64,000 nt of DNA, from NCBI GenBank assembly GCA_033297205.1, contig MU859202.1:1-64000 (forward strand), given 5' to 3'. This DNA is from Pseudoneurospora amorphoporcata. Lineage: Eukaryota > Ascomycota > Sordariomycetes > Sordariales > Sordariaceae. Shown one piece after another: positions 11,188-23,794 of the stretch. The notes beneath the pieces are model-generated. The model saw nothing but the letters and a program-made list of their open reading frames with translations. It ran no database searches and was not told the DNA's origin. The stretch's first letter is position 1. Each line of letters starts with the position of its first letter. The position numbers and the translations under genes were made by a program.

Positions 11188-12300
11188 TAAAAATACGCTT
11201 TATAAATTCGAATTGGAAGAATATAGTATACTTAAATTAAGAAGTCTTTAGGTATTTCTATAAAATATTACTTTATTAATAAACTTTTTTCTAAACGAAT
11301 ATTATTTATAAAATTAATAACGATAAAATTATCCTAAACGTTTAGTAGCGTAATAATTATACCTGTATTATTATTACGACCAAACCTCGACTACTAACGG
11401 ATAAAATTTTAGAGCTTCTACTTCGTTTTAAAGGTCCTATATTTATCACGAACTTACGTAAGAGTAAAAATATACCCCTTCGCAACAAATCGACGTATAA
11501 TTAAATAATATATACTTTCTTTAAAATTATTTTACAATACGTCGCCGCTAGCAATAACTTTAGTAAGGACTTAGAGGAAGATTTCTTCTTAAATTGTAAT
11601 TTATTGAGCCTCTATTACACTAGCTTTACCCATACTCTTTTTACTAAAAGTAGGAATAGTAGGGGGGCAGGCGATTGAATTGATAGAAGCTTAGCTTAAT
11701 TAGCAATATTTGATTAGGTAGTAATATTCGATTGAGTAAAGCTAGAAGAAGTATATAAAATCTAATTTTAAAAAGCTATATCGAGCGGGCAAGAGGGCTA
11801 GTATTAGCAGTTATAAAAAAGGATAAATAAAATTAAGTATATAGATCGATATTTATTAACCGTTTTATAAGACTCAATAATATTAAGAATTTTTACTCTT
11901 TTGCTATAATTGATAGACAATTTAGATTTCTAGCTAAAATAATAGCCGTAGGAGGTTTATGGCTATACAAATCTATACGTTGATAGTCTTTCTAGACTAT
12001 GAAGGTATTTGTAGTTGTTTGAGCTCTTAACGGGTGTATTCATTACTATACGCTTACGAATTTTAGAAAAGTATTTAGATTACGATTTTCACCAACGTTT
12101 TTACTAGAATGCCAAGAACCCTGAATGCTAAGGTTGTAACCTGGTGAAAAGTGACCTGTGCGACTTTTTCACCCATGTATCTTCACCCGGTGAAAAAACC
12201 CGAAAATTTCTCTATGGATCACACCCTAAGCCATAGCAGGTTAGTCAGGAACAGAAGCCCCTTTGAGCTTTGACACACATTCAGCAGAGATTCGATTGAC
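11188..12300. repeat. AT-rich degenerate DNA, right flank
   Basis: RIP-type AT-rich sequence resumes directly after the inverted-repeat element. A decayed + strand frame (about 11340-11660) with segments such as LLTDKILELLLRFKGP suggests the element landed inside an older dead repeat. Near 12090-12215 several GGTGAAAA/TTTTCACC motifs in both orientations lie close to the edge of the AT-rich block. No gene is supported. Confidence 0.5.
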
Positions 12301-14166
12301 GATACGGCGGGGGATCAGGCCCAACCGTGCTGGCTATCCGGGTCACTCCTGCCGGGGACAGTCGCCCGCCTTTTTGGAGCAAATGAAAGAAGGCCGAGAG
12401 AAGCAGTGAGTGACACAATTTCGGCGGCCGCCTTTCTCATGGAGACAAGCATGTGGACGGTCAATGCCGTCGGCAAACAGCCCAGAGGATGGCTCTCTCG
12501 GTTGCCACTGTCACGGCCAGGAAGGACCGACAGAAATACATTTCTCGGCACTTCAAGCGACGGGGAGACGGTTCGGCAAGACCTTCCACTTGGTGCAACT
12601 GGGGGAGAACCGGGAAGCCCTGACTTTATACGAAGCAGAATTACGTAGCCTTTGCGTAGGTAAGTATGCTTCTCCCCTTCTCTCGCATCCAAGAGTGGCG
12701 TTAGGGGAACTCCCGTCGCTGCTGAAGACGGGTATTTCACACTTCTTCATCGTGCTTGCGCGGCCGCAGGGCAGTGGCACAGCGTAATGAAACAAACACC
12801 GGAGCGGTGGAAAGTTGCTGATGGATGGCGTCGTCTTTCCCATCGTGATGGAAAAATAGAAGCCTCTGGCCAATCTTGGCCAATCTCCAATCTTCGCCCA
12901 TGATGGAGAGTGGCCCTGCTCATCTCCTCCCCTGTTGATAAAGTGAGACCCCAGCAACATGAACAGAGCTCCTGCCAATCACAGCGAACGGTTCCTGATT
13001 TCTCTCTCGCCAAAATCCAATGGAATGTAATGCCTGCGGATGCGTTTCTTGCTGAAGCTCCTGGTTCCTGTGCCTTGCAGTACCCGCCCTGCTTGGGTTG
13101 GCACACCGGGCACGCCTTCCACACACACACAACAACGAAGACAATGGGGACATATTTGTGCTTGGCCGCTGCCACCCTCCTCCCGTGGCATTCAATCCAC
13201 CCCCCGGCTCCCTGGAAGCGCAATCTCGCCAAGGATGAAGGGATCTCCACTGGCTGCCCAGCGGTCCGGTGGGAGGCCGTGGAGGAGGGCGGGCGCGTCC
13301 AGGGCAGGTGGCCCGAACTGGCAGACGAACAGGAGCCAGACCACCAACACGGCGAGTTGGCGAGAGGCCCTGGTTGTGGTTCCCCAGACACTGCCTGTTC
13401 CTGGCAGGAAAGCGCCTAGGGGGTGCCCTGTCACGGTCCTCATTTCGCTCGAGTGACTTTCGTTTTCCGCCCGGCGAATGGAGACAGAGAGAGCCTTCTT
13501 CCGTCCGTCCCACCGCCGCTCGCTTCGCACGCCTTCGTACCACGCCGGTTAGGGTTCTAGGTCTTGTCCAAGAAGAGAAGGGGGGGGGGGGGGGGGTTAC
13601 AGCAAGTGGTGTGTGTACACATACTTGAGCCCGCCTCCTCCACTTTCTCGTGCTCCGGTTCTTTCACTCCCTTGGACGGTTCCTTCAATTTGCTTGTTTC
13701 CACCTCCCACATCATCGGCACCCTTTCGCTTTTTTTCGCGATCAGGATTTCCATCCAACAGAGAGTCCCAGATTCTCTACCACATTCCTTTGGAACAACA
13801 GCGGTGTCACTCTTTTAGAAACTCGGTTTGGGTTGTTGTCTAGTACCTATAGACGCCCATCCAGACCAGCAGGTGAGCAGCTCTACACAACACCGAAAAC
13901 TTCGATCCACTCTTCGGCGCGGGCGGGATCAGGTGTGCCTGGCTGAATGATCCCAGACAATGGCCATTTTTCAGCGCGATCCGCCTTTTTTGTTCGCCTC
14001 AAAGAGATCCACGAAGGGTCCAGCGCCGGCCAAGTATCCAAGTTGGAAAACAAAGACTGACGGGGAAGGCTTGAATAGTTAAGCAAGCATTCAGTTTTCT
14101 GTAAATAAAACCCGTCCCGAGAAACCCTGTCCTCGACAACATCATCCCGCTTCAAAACCAGTGAAA
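12301..14166. other. GC-rich interval upstream of the SUN-family gene
   Basis: Frames without stops occur on both strands at 12315-13543 (up to 214 codons) and overlap each other. None shows a recognisable domain, and the overlap on both strands is what GC-rich non-coding DNA gives. No protein gene is called. The part nearest the SUN start is CA/CT-rich, typical of a fungal leader. An unannotated gene or long leader cannot be excluded. Confidence 0.4.
13580..13596 (+). repeat. Run of 17 G
   Basis: An uninterrupted G17 about 570 bp upstream of the SUN-family start. It could fold as a G-quadruplex, or in RNA if the leader reaches this far. Length is likely variable between strains. Confidence 0.8.
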
Positions 14167-15569
14167 ATGAAGGGAATTATTGGACTCGCCCTCGCGGCCG
14201 CCGTTTCCGGTGTCGTCGCCCAGCCTCACAACCACCACGGCCACCACCACGCCAAGAAGCACATTCACGCCGGAGTCAACAAGCGCGCTGATTCCGCCGC
14301 CGCCGGTACTGTCGTGGTCACCAAGGTTGTTGAGGGCCCTATTGAGACCGTATATGAACTAGACGGACAGAAGGTCGATGCCAAGGAGGCGGAGCAGGGC
14401 ATCAAGCAGGGTGGTTACGTCGTCCTTGGCTCCTCCAAGCCTTCGTTCGTCGCTCCCCCGCCCGTGGTCTCGACCTTGATCGCCAGCGTCCCCGGCGGTG
14501 CCCAGTTCTTTGAGCAAAAGACTAGCAGCTCTACGCCCATCTCCACATCCACCTCGTCGTCCACCACTTCGAGCATCCCGACCACCTCCTCGAGCCCTAT
14601 CCCCAGCTCGACCTCTAGCGAGCCCCCCGCTGCGACCTCGTCGGCGGCTTCTGAGAACCTCTCTGGTGGTGGACTTGACAGCGAGTTCCCCAGCGGCAAG
14701 ATCAGATGCGACCATTTCCCCAGCGATTATGGCGCCCTCGGCGTTGACTGGGTTGGCTTGTCCGGATGGACCACTCTTGCCAAGATTGGTAAGCTCATGA
14801 AGGGCGTTGCCATCAACAACTACGAGCAGCCCATCACCGGCCCCTGCCAGCCGGGCATGCTGTGCTCTTACGCCTGCCCTCCGGGCTACCAGAAGACTCA
14901 GTGGCCTGAGGAGTCCCAGGGTGCCACTGGTCAGTCTATCGGTGGTCTCTACTGCAACAGCGACGGCTACCTTGAGCTTACCCGCGAGAGCCACCCTACC
15001 CTTTGCGAGCAGGGTGCCGGCGGTGTGTATGTCAAGAACATGCTCCCCAAGAGCGCTGCCATCTGCCGTACCGACTATCCCGGCAACGAGGCCATGGTCA
15101 TTCCTCTCGAGACCATCCCCGGTGGCCAGTACCCTCTCACCAACCCTGTCTCCTCTACCTACTACAAGTGGAAGGGCCAGCCCACCACCGCTCAGTACTA
15201 CGTCAACAACATGGGCATTCCTGTCGATGATGCCTGCACCTGGAACTCCAAGTCTTGCCCCGACTGCGCCGGTAACTGGGCTCCTGTCAACGTTGGTGTT
15301 GGCAAGAGCGACGACGGCATTACTTATATCTCCATCTTCCCCAACGCCCCTACTACCACCGCTATCCTCAACTTCGACATAGAGATCCAGGGTGATATCT
15401 CTGGAGAGTGCTGGCTCAAGAACGGCAAGTACTCTGGCAAGAACGGCTGCACGGTAAGTTCTGCAATGTTTCTGTCCCTTCTGATACTGCAAATCGCTAA
15501 CAAATCGAATAGGTCGGCCTCAAGGAGGGTGGCACTGCTACCATTATCCTCAAGCCTTGTGGCGAGTAA
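14167..15569 (+). CDS. Secreted SUN-family (GH132) cell-wall protein
   Basis: Two exons (14167-15453, 15513-15569; 59-nt intron, GTAAGT...GCTAAC...AG) give 447 residues. A signal peptide (1-18) is followed by a His-rich stretch (21-28) and a Lys-Arg site at 39-40 that suits Kex2 cleavage. A Ser/Thr/Pro-rich linker at about 119-165 is probably O-mannosylated. The C-terminal SUN domain (about 170-447) carries the family cysteine signature C-x5-C-x3-C-x25-C by my count. Members such as yeast Sun4/Sim1/Uth1/Nca3 and Aspergillus SunA are secreted or wall-bound beta-glucan-associated proteins acting in septation and wall remodelling. The ATG at 14167 is chosen because the signal peptide starts there; the frame extends only two codons further, to a GTG. 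The second exon encodes the conserved C-terminal strand ending K-P-C-G-E. Confidence 0.92.
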
Positions 15570-16932
15570 ATGTGGTCGGAATGAAGATGTGATAAGACGT
15601 GAAATGGGAATGGGTGGCTTACATGTATATGCTGGATTTCTTTACCTCGTCCTTCTGTGCCGGCCTAGGCAGCAGAGTGGCCGGGGTCCGTTTATGTCGC
15701 TTTGGGGGTGTTTCTTTGCTCGGCCAGCTTTGACAATCTAAGAAGAAGGCAGGGCTATGGAAAGACTCGCCGCATTTGGGTGACAGTTATTTTATAATCT
15801 TAGATGTGGATATTTGCTATTTGTTGTTTGGGCATTTTGGATGAAGAGATGGGACTAGGGTACGTAGTTAGAAGATGAGAGGCTTTTTGACGACCCGGCT
15901 CGGCTCCACCGAAGCGTACGATATAGTGTACCTAGGGAGGCCAAGCGATGGATTTCTGATTTTGAGCGCGATTCTGCATTTCCAAGTGTTGGACATTGAT
16001 GAAAATCTTTGTTGTATATGCTTATCATTGTGTGATTGTGTAACCGCGCGAAGACTATGGAGAAGCGGCGGCCAACCGATGGAATGGACGAGGCGACAAA
16101 AAACAAAGACTATGAAATTGTGAATGTATGCCGGAGGCTCTCTGGGTTGCTGGAGGTGTATACGACCCATCTCCATGATGGATGTGTTTTGGACTGAGAG
16201 ATACAAGTCTGGTTTCGGCCCTTGCATCCAACAATTGTGCACTGAAGCCTTTGATGGCAGTGGAATTCGACGCTGAAGCGCTCCGCTGGGCGATCTGCGA
16301 CAGGGAACCAACAAAAAGGCTGACGCGGAGGCCAAAGTGGCGCGAACGGGCCGCAGGAGAGCTCGGGTCTTTCTTGCAGATTGTGATCTGGTTGATTGAT
16401 TCTGTGTATGTAACTGACTCTGGCTGGCCCAACTGCTATCCGAACTTGCTTCGTCATTGGCGGGTCGCTCCCCCAAACCGACAGGCGTCTCAGCTTGCGG
16501 CACAGGCAACAGGGCAGCATTGCGGGCTATCAGACAAGTTGCTTCAAACTGCAACTCCATGTCGGATCTAATCGCATTCTCGTCCTGTCTTCTTCCTGTC
16601 ATATGCAGTATCCGCAATCAAATTAGAGCTTCGTATAGCTTTCCATCCCATATCTGAGTGCTGACCTCTGTTTGCTATCCGTAAGTAACACGGCCCGATA
16701 ACCTGACAATGTCACGTCCCCCCACGCCCTCTCCCGCCAGCCCGCCTTGGCTAGCTTGGTTGTTGACTTTGCGAGCGCAACAGGTATCTCGACGACTGCA
16801 TCGCCTACCCACACACTCGTCCGCTTGATCCGTCGAAACACAACCCACGCGATAGACCGCCTGGCGCCTCGCTCCTCGAATACAGTCACCAAGATCCCGC
16901 TTCATGGTTACCGGACCTAGAAGCCCCGAATC
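15570..16932. other. Intergenic region between the SUN-family gene and vps10
   Basis: This holds the 3' end of the SUN transcript and the vps10 promoter. A 249-codon minus-strand frame (15868-16617) and smaller frames overlap on both strands and show no domain, so no gene is called. T-rich sequence at about 15780-15840 fits a 3' UTR. Confidence 0.6.
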
Positions 16933-19900
16933 ATGAGGGTCAGGGGAGCTCTGCAGGCAGCGGCCTTGCTGGCGTCTGCCCTTTGGGCAACACCCCTCCT
17001 AGCCAAGGACCACCCGGACTTCAAGACAACCAAGCTTGATACACAGCCCAACAATCTCAACTACTTCGAAGGATCCGATACGATTCTGTTTCACGACCCT
17101 CACAAGGCCAACCTCTGGCGCTCCGATGACGCTGGCGCAACATGGTCCGTGGTCAAGGATATCCCTGACGGCAAGGTCGCCCGGCTATACATGCACGACT
17201 TCGATTCGAAGCGGGCTTTCGCAATCACCGATGGTCGTAAACACTACCGCACCACGGATCAAGGCAAGACGTGGAAGAAGTTCGAAATCAATGCCGAATG
17301 GGACACGGAGCGGTACGATATCCTGCACTTCCATGCTACGGATCCCGACCGCATCATCTTCAACGGTCTAAACTGCCTCGGCTTCCTCTGCGAGGAAGTG
17401 TCTCTCTATACAATCGATGGCTTCGACACCCCTGCCAAACCTCTTCGCCCTGATACTCTTGGCTGCTGGTGGGCCAAGTCTAACGCCATGTTCACGACCG
17501 GCGACTCCGACCTCGACAAGGACCGCATCCTTTGCATCATCATGGGCATCGATTCGATCTTCACAGAGGACCGGCGTCTGGTTATCTCGGACGACTTTTT
17601 CAAGGCAGATAAGGAGGGGAACATTCAAGAGTTCGAGCCAAACCTAGCCGGTGATAAGCCCGTGCGTGGTGTCGTTAACGTCGCCGCTGTGAAGAGGTAC
17701 TTCATGGTGGCTACGACATCCGCCAACACCGATGAGATGGCGCTTTTCATCTCCACCGACACCAAGAAGTGGCAGCGGGCCATGTTCCCCACCGCGCACG
17801 ATGATCACGATCATAAGATTGTTCAGGAAGCATATACTGTTCTGGAAAGCACAAACTACAGCATCCAACTGAACGTGATGACAGGCTCAAAATCGCAACC
17901 GATGGGTATCATGTTCACCAGCAACTACGATGGCACCTACTTCAGCGAGAACCTAGAGTATACCAACCTCAACATGTTCGGCCACGTCGATTTCGAGAAG
18001 ATTGCCGGCATTCAGGGCATCTTCCTGGTCAACAAGGTGGATAACGGCAAGGACGTGGACGAGAAGCCTAGCACCAAGAAGAAGCTTGTGTCGGAGATCA
18101 CCTTTGACGATGGCCGGACTTTCGAGAAGGTTACTGCGGACGGCAAGAGAATTCATCTTCACTCGGTTACCGAACTCAATAACGTCGGTCGGGTCTTTTC
18201 CAGCCCGGCACCCGGTCTGGTCATGGCCAACGGAAACACTGGTGATTACCTCGAGGAGTACTGGGATGCCAATCTTTACGTCTCCGATGATGCCGGTAAG
18301 ACTTGGAAAAAGGCACTGAAGGGCCCACACAAGTACGAATTCGGAGATCAAGGGTCTATCCTTGTGGCTGTCCGCGATTCAAAGGAGGAAGACGTTTCCG
18401 AAATCAGCTATTCGCTTGACCATGGAGAGAACTGGGTCGACGAGAAGCTGCCCGACGACCTCAAGATCCAGCCTTGGATCCTTACAACCACTCCTGATTC
18501 GACCAGCCTTCAGTTCGTGCTTATTGGCAAGGCTAAGGGTGCCTGGCAAGTAATCCATATCGATTTCGAGGGCCTTCACGTGGCTACCTGCAAAGACAAC
18601 GATATGGAGCAGTGGCATGCCCGGATTGACAAGGACGGAGAGTCTACTTGCATCATGGGACACACTCAGGCCTTTCCCCGCCGCAAGAAGGATGCCAAGT
18701 GCTTCCTCAAAAAGGAATTCAAGCTCGCGGAGGTGAAGACCAAGGACTGCGACTGCACAGACCAGGATTACGAGTGCGATTACAACTTTGAACGAAATGA
18801 CAAGGGCATTTGTGTGTCCAAGGGGCCCATTCCCATCCCAGAAGGCGCTTGCAAGGATGGTGATAAGAATGGTAAATTCATGGGCTCCTCGGGGTACCGC
18901 AAGATTCCCGGAAACACCTGCAAGGATACCAAGGAGACCAAGGATAAGTATAAGGATGTCGAGCGGTCATGCGGTGATGGTATCGGAGCTCCACCAGATG
19001 AGGCTACGGGCGAGCTGCAGCAGGTCGACACCAAGGGCAAATTCGGCCACTGGACCCATTGGGAGAAGCACTACCTCGAGAGAGGCGAGTCTAGTAGCGA
19101 TTCCAGTGAGACCATCATCATGAGAGGTATGAACCGCACAGTTGATGATTCAGGGCCAAAGGTTGGTCCTATCTGGAGGACCACGGACCACGGCAAGACG
19201 TGGGAGAAGATAGACTTCTTCAAGGACGAAGAGGTTATCAGCATTGTTCCCCATCCTACTGTTAAGGATTGGGTCTTCTTCCTTACCGAAGGCAAGAAGC
19301 TGATCTACACACCTGATCGTGGTAAACGCTTCCGCACCTTTGACGTGCCACAACCCGCCGACTTCGAGGCTGCCGCCAACGGTATCTTCCCGCTTATCTT
19401 CCATCCTGACAAGCCAAACTGGCTCATCTGGTTGGGTAAGAAGTGCGAAAGCAAGAACGACTGCTACCGGGTTGCCTACGGCACCAAAGACGGAGAGCGT
19501 TGGGAGACCCTTGCCCGTGATGTCTACCGGTGTGAGTTTACGGGAGCGGAGGCCTACGGGCGCAAGTACGCGAACCGCGCTTTGGAGCAGATTCTCTGCC
19601 TCAAGCACGAGAAGGAAGGTGCTAGCGACAGCGCTCTTCAGCTCGTCTCATCCAACGACTGGTTCAACAAGGATGAGAGAGTGCGCCTGAAGGACGCCAA
19701 AGAATTCGCAACCATGGCAGAGTTCATCGTTGTTGCGACGGAAGATACGGAGAAGAAGACGTTGCGGGCTCATGCTTCTCTCGACGGCGGCCTATACTCC
19801 GAGGCAAAGTTCCCCTTTGGATTTGAAGTCCCTCATCAACACGCATATACTGTCTTGGACAGCTCAACCCATGCCGTCAACCTCTTTGTGGCTACTAAGA

Positions 19901-21585
19901 TGGAGGGCGACAAGAGTCTCGGCACAATCTTGAAGAGTAACTCCAACGGTACATCGTACGTTGTCAGCGTGAAGAACGTCAACTGCGACCAGTACTTCTA
20001 CGTCGATTTCGAAAAGATGGTTGGCCTAGAAGGTGTTGCTCTCGTCAACGTGGTCTCCAACCCGGATGCAAAGAGCAGCGCGCCTAAAAAGCTTCAGACC
20101 AAGATTACGCACAACGACGGCGCCCAGTGGGCGTTCCTCCCAACCCCTAGCAAGGACGAATTCGGCAAGTTCCCGTGCTCGTCCAGTGGCACTGAGAAGT
20201 GCGCACTCCATATTCAGGGCTATACCCAGCGCAGGGATCGTGGTAAGACGTACTCATCTGAGGGTGCCGTGGGCGTCATGTTTGGATGGGGTAATGTGGG
20301 CGGCTCCCTTGGTCGCCTTAAGGATGCCGACACTTTTATGACTACGGATGCCGGTATCACCTGGAAGCGGGTCAAGAAGGGTAGATGGAACTGGGCTTTG
20401 GGTGACCAGGGCTCCATCATCGTTATGGTTCCTGTCAGGGGGCAGAAGACGGACACGCTCGAGTACTCTCTTGACCAGGGTGCTACTTGGAAGAAGCACA
20501 CTTTCTCCAAGGAGAAGGTTGATATCTGGGATCTCACTACAACTCGGTCTGGCAACTCGCAGAATTTCTTGATCTGGGGTGAGAACAGCGACGGCCTATT
20601 CACCACCAAGATCGACTTCACCAAGTTCACCGACCATGTGTGCAAGTACGATCCAGAGAATCTGAGCAAGTCTGACTACCAGATCTTCTCGCCCAAGCAC
20701 CCTCTCCAGCCTGATGGCTGTTTGTTTGGACACGTTTCTGAGTATCTCCGCAAGAAGCCTGGCTTGAAGTGTTTCAACGATTTCAGACTGAATCCGCTGT
20801 ACAGCAAGCAGAACTGCACCTGCACCAGGTCCGACTTTGAATGGTTAGTATTCCTCCACTTGCTTTTCCTCCCTTCTTAAACCCATCAGATTACTAACAT
20901 GGCAAAACCTTACAGTGACTTCAACTACGAACTCGACAACCACGGCCAATGCGCTCTCGTCAAGGGCCTCAAGCCCCTCGACCCCAAGCTCTGGTGCAAA
21001 GAACACCCGGACGAGATCGAGTACTACGAGCCCACCGGCTACCGTCGCATCCCGCTCACCACCTGCCAGGGCGGCGCCGACTTCGAGAAGCAAGCCGCCG
21101 TCCACCCATGCCCGGGCCATGAGGACGACTTTGAGCGCAAACACCGCGTCTCGGGCATCGCCATCTTCTTCGCCGTCGTCCTCCCCGTCGCCGCCGCCTC
21201 CGCTATCGGCTGGTGGGTCTACCGCAACTGGGACGGCAAGTTCGGCCAGATCCGCCTTGGCGAGCAAGGCGCGTCTACCATGGAGTTCTTTGATGCTGAT
21301 CGGCCCTGGGTCAAGTACCCCGTCATTGCGCTTAGCGCCGTAGTGGCGCTGGCCGGCGCCATGCCGCTTGTGCTTGCTGCCATCTGGCGGACGGCCAAGA
21401 ACACGGCGCAGAGATTTGGTGTCGGAGGCGGAGGAGGGAGAGGTGGGTGGAGCCGTGTGGATGGTGGTGGTGCGTCGAGAACGTTCAGGACTAGGGATAG
21501 CTTTGCGAGGGGGCGAGGGGATTATACGCTTGTGGATGAGGATGAGGGAGAGTTGTTGGGGGAGGAGAGTGATGAGGAGGTTTGA
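16933..21585 (+). CDS. vps10: Vps10, vacuolar protein sorting receptor (sortilin family)
   Basis: Two exons (16933-20843, 20916-21585; 72-nt intron GTTAGT...ACTAAC...AG) give 1526 residues. A signal peptide (1-24) precedes two Vps10 beta-propeller domains, each with BNR/Asp-box repeats of the type S-D-D-A-G-x-T-W and each closed by a cysteine-rich 10CC module (about 595-700 and 1240-1370). A transmembrane segment lies at about 1383-1405 and a second hydrophobic segment at about 1438-1460, followed by a Gly/Arg-rich tail ending in an acidic stretch. Vps10 carries soluble hydrolases such as carboxypeptidase Y from the late Golgi to the endosome and is recycled by retromer. The splice join regenerates a Cys codon within D-F-E-C-D-F-N-Y, which supports the intron. 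Length fits fungal Vps10. Confidence 0.96.
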
Positions 21586-22965
21586 GGTGTGACATGTCGA
21601 AAATATGGAGGGAAACGCGGTGGAAATGCGGTGGATGGTTTGGGTTAGTGAGAGAGAGATGGCGAGATGGATGACTGGTCAAGTGGTGGCAGTGGCTGGC
21701 TGAATGTTTATGTATGGATACGAAGAGATGTGATGCGATGCGATGTGAACATGTAGATTATGGAATTGGATTCTTTTCGTTATTTTACTACGAGTGTACT
21801 TTACGCCATGGCACTGGTTATTGTTACTTGGCCGAAGGACAGCAGCGCTGGCCTCCTTCTTCTGTCTTTCTTCAAGGTCCTTTCCGGCATGTTAGAGCTA
21901 GCTACTGGTTTGACAAGTCTATGTCTTGAAAGCGAATTGGAATGGAATAAAATAGAAAATGGATGAATGGCTACGGTGGGTGAACGGGATGAGAGGAGAC
22001 GTTCGTTGGATAAAAGTTGAGTACAAAGACATCACAATATCCGACAAAACACAGCCGTCGTCATATCTATGACCTATCTGCTTTAGCAGTTTAAGAGACT
22101 GATGAAGTGATATATTACCTAGACACGTACACAAATTGAAGTCCTAACAGATTGCCTGGCTCTTGCTCAACTCGAGGTCGGAAATATTACAGTCACTCAT
22201 TAGAGTTGAAGTGGCTGAAGTGTACTGGGTGAGCTGTCAAGTGTACGTTTATGTTCTTGTTCGTGTGTCAATGTTACACATATTTGTCGTTTACCTTTTT
22301 CTCGAGTTTTTCTTTTTACTGACTGACTGTGGCTAAACAAAAGGAACTGGACATCTGATCTATCCAAACCCAGATACCACTTCATGGTTTCAGCGTTCTC
22401 GATACTTCTTTTACCGGTCTTTGTATGATCTATGCCAATTGGTTTCTCAGTTCTTGCTTGCTTTGCTTATTCCCCTATTCTCACCCTATTTCTCAAATAT
22501 TGTCATGCTCTCAGTATTCTCTTCACTTCTCCCTAGGTACTTCAGGCCTCATATACTGTGGCTTTGAGGTAGGCACATAGCTAATACTTTGCAGTCATGC
22601 CTATTCAATCGTGATACTGTCTTTACCAGAGTGTATAGCTTCTAGACACTCAACCGCCAGTGTCTTTCCAGATTTGAAATTGTCATATCTGTTAGTACCA
22701 CCATATTGCCATCAGAAAGTCAAGACAACAGTCAGCAGCGACCACCATTTACAAACTCTAATTCGTATACGGCATAGCATCCTCACAAACCTCCCCCTAC
22801 CGACCTAGTCACCACAAGCATGCTCCGTGCTCACCTTGTCTTGCTTGTCCACAGCAATTACCCAGTCTATCACGGGACCTACAGCTCTACAAGGTATACC
22901 TACACTAACTTTCCTACACTAGGTACATCCATCCACCGCCCAGCTCACCGTCGACTCTCGCGAAC

Positions 22966-23008
22966 CAGACGAGCCACGCCAGACGAGCCACGCCAGACGA
23001 GCCATGCC
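22966..23008 (+). repeat. 14-bp tandem repeat, three copies
   Basis: Units of the form CAGACGAGCCACGC follow each other three times with one C/T change in the last unit. Short and probably neutral. Confidence 0.7.
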
Positions 23009-23754
23009 AGGCCACACAAAAATCACGTGGTCGAACTTTCCGAACCTTCCTTCCTTCCTTCCTTGGGGTCCAGTCATTCTTTTTTTCACTCTCTGTTTTT
23101 CCGTCACCGTAAGTCAAGCGAGAATTGGCCCTGGTCCGGTCTGGTCTGCCGGATCCAAAAATGGGGAGAATGCGAATCTGGCCCCTAGTCAAGTCGGAGG
23201 GAGTCCCGATCACCGCAACAAGCTCTTCAACCCACTTAACCACCCCAAATAATGGGTAGAGATGGATGGAGCCGCGGCCTTGCCTGTCTTGGACCCCAAC
23301 TCGACTCTCTCTCTCAACATATGTACTAGCTCAAGGGTATGCTACCCAGGCACACCCAGATGCCAGGGTGCCTCCCACCGCCCACTCATTCCAACCATTC
23401 AACGACCCAGGTCCCCGGGAACTCCGAGAACTCCGCTTGCAAAAGCAACTCGTGGATTTCTGTAGTCCAGGCAGGCCTTCTCTTCTGATGAAATGATGAT
23501 TGGCAGCGGGATGGAGCAGAGCAGGTCCGAACGGACCACGCAATAATACGGATTACGGACAGGTAGGGCATAGCATAAGGCACACGGAACGGAACATTGT
23601 GGGAGAGGGAGACTGTCCCAGAAAGTGGAAGATGAACAATAGGTAGTAGTAGTATGAAGGATGAAACATGATGCATAAAAGACAATGAAGTAGGCCAATT
23701 CGATACATGGAGATGAAGAGACATGTCGGGCTGAAAGTAGCAGTTGACTTGATT

Positions 23755-23755
<1 letters not shown>

Positions 23756-23794
<39 letters not shown>
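23756..23794 (+). repeat. (TCA)13 microsatellite
   Basis: Thirteen perfect TCA units in an apparently non-coding stretch 2.2 kb downstream of vps10. Confidence 0.95.

Larger units (their letters stand above)
1..12200. repeat. RIP-damaged, AT-rich repeat block
   Basis: No intact gene is visible. The block is rich in TA and poor in long open frames. Recognisable retrotransposon coding frames are broken by many TAG/TAA codons at places where Trp or Gln would be expected, which is what CpA to TpA changes on both strands produce. Two LTR copies inside the block (4890-5110 and 7042-7265) differ mainly by C-to-T and G-to-A changes at CpA/TpG, direct evidence of RIP rather than random decay. The block probably represents constitutive heterochromatin. 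Base composition returns to normal near 12.2 kb. An undamaged inverted-repeat element at 10291-11187 is the exception. Confidence 0.85.

Noticed and set aside
12315..13543. Overlapping frames of up to 214 codons on both strands
   Set aside because: GC-rich DNA gives long frames by chance; several overlap on both strands, none shows a domain, and splice signals do not link them. Kept as non-coding with a caveat.
14359..15492. 377-codon minus-strand frame opposite the SUN-family gene
   Set aside because: Shadow of the + strand coding sequence; composition of Gly/Val/Asp/Arg with no domain, and the + strand protein is a clear family member.
15868..16617. 249-codon minus-strand frame between the SUN-family gene and vps10
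   Set aside because: No domain; overlapped by frames in all phases; the region is better explained as UTR and promoter.
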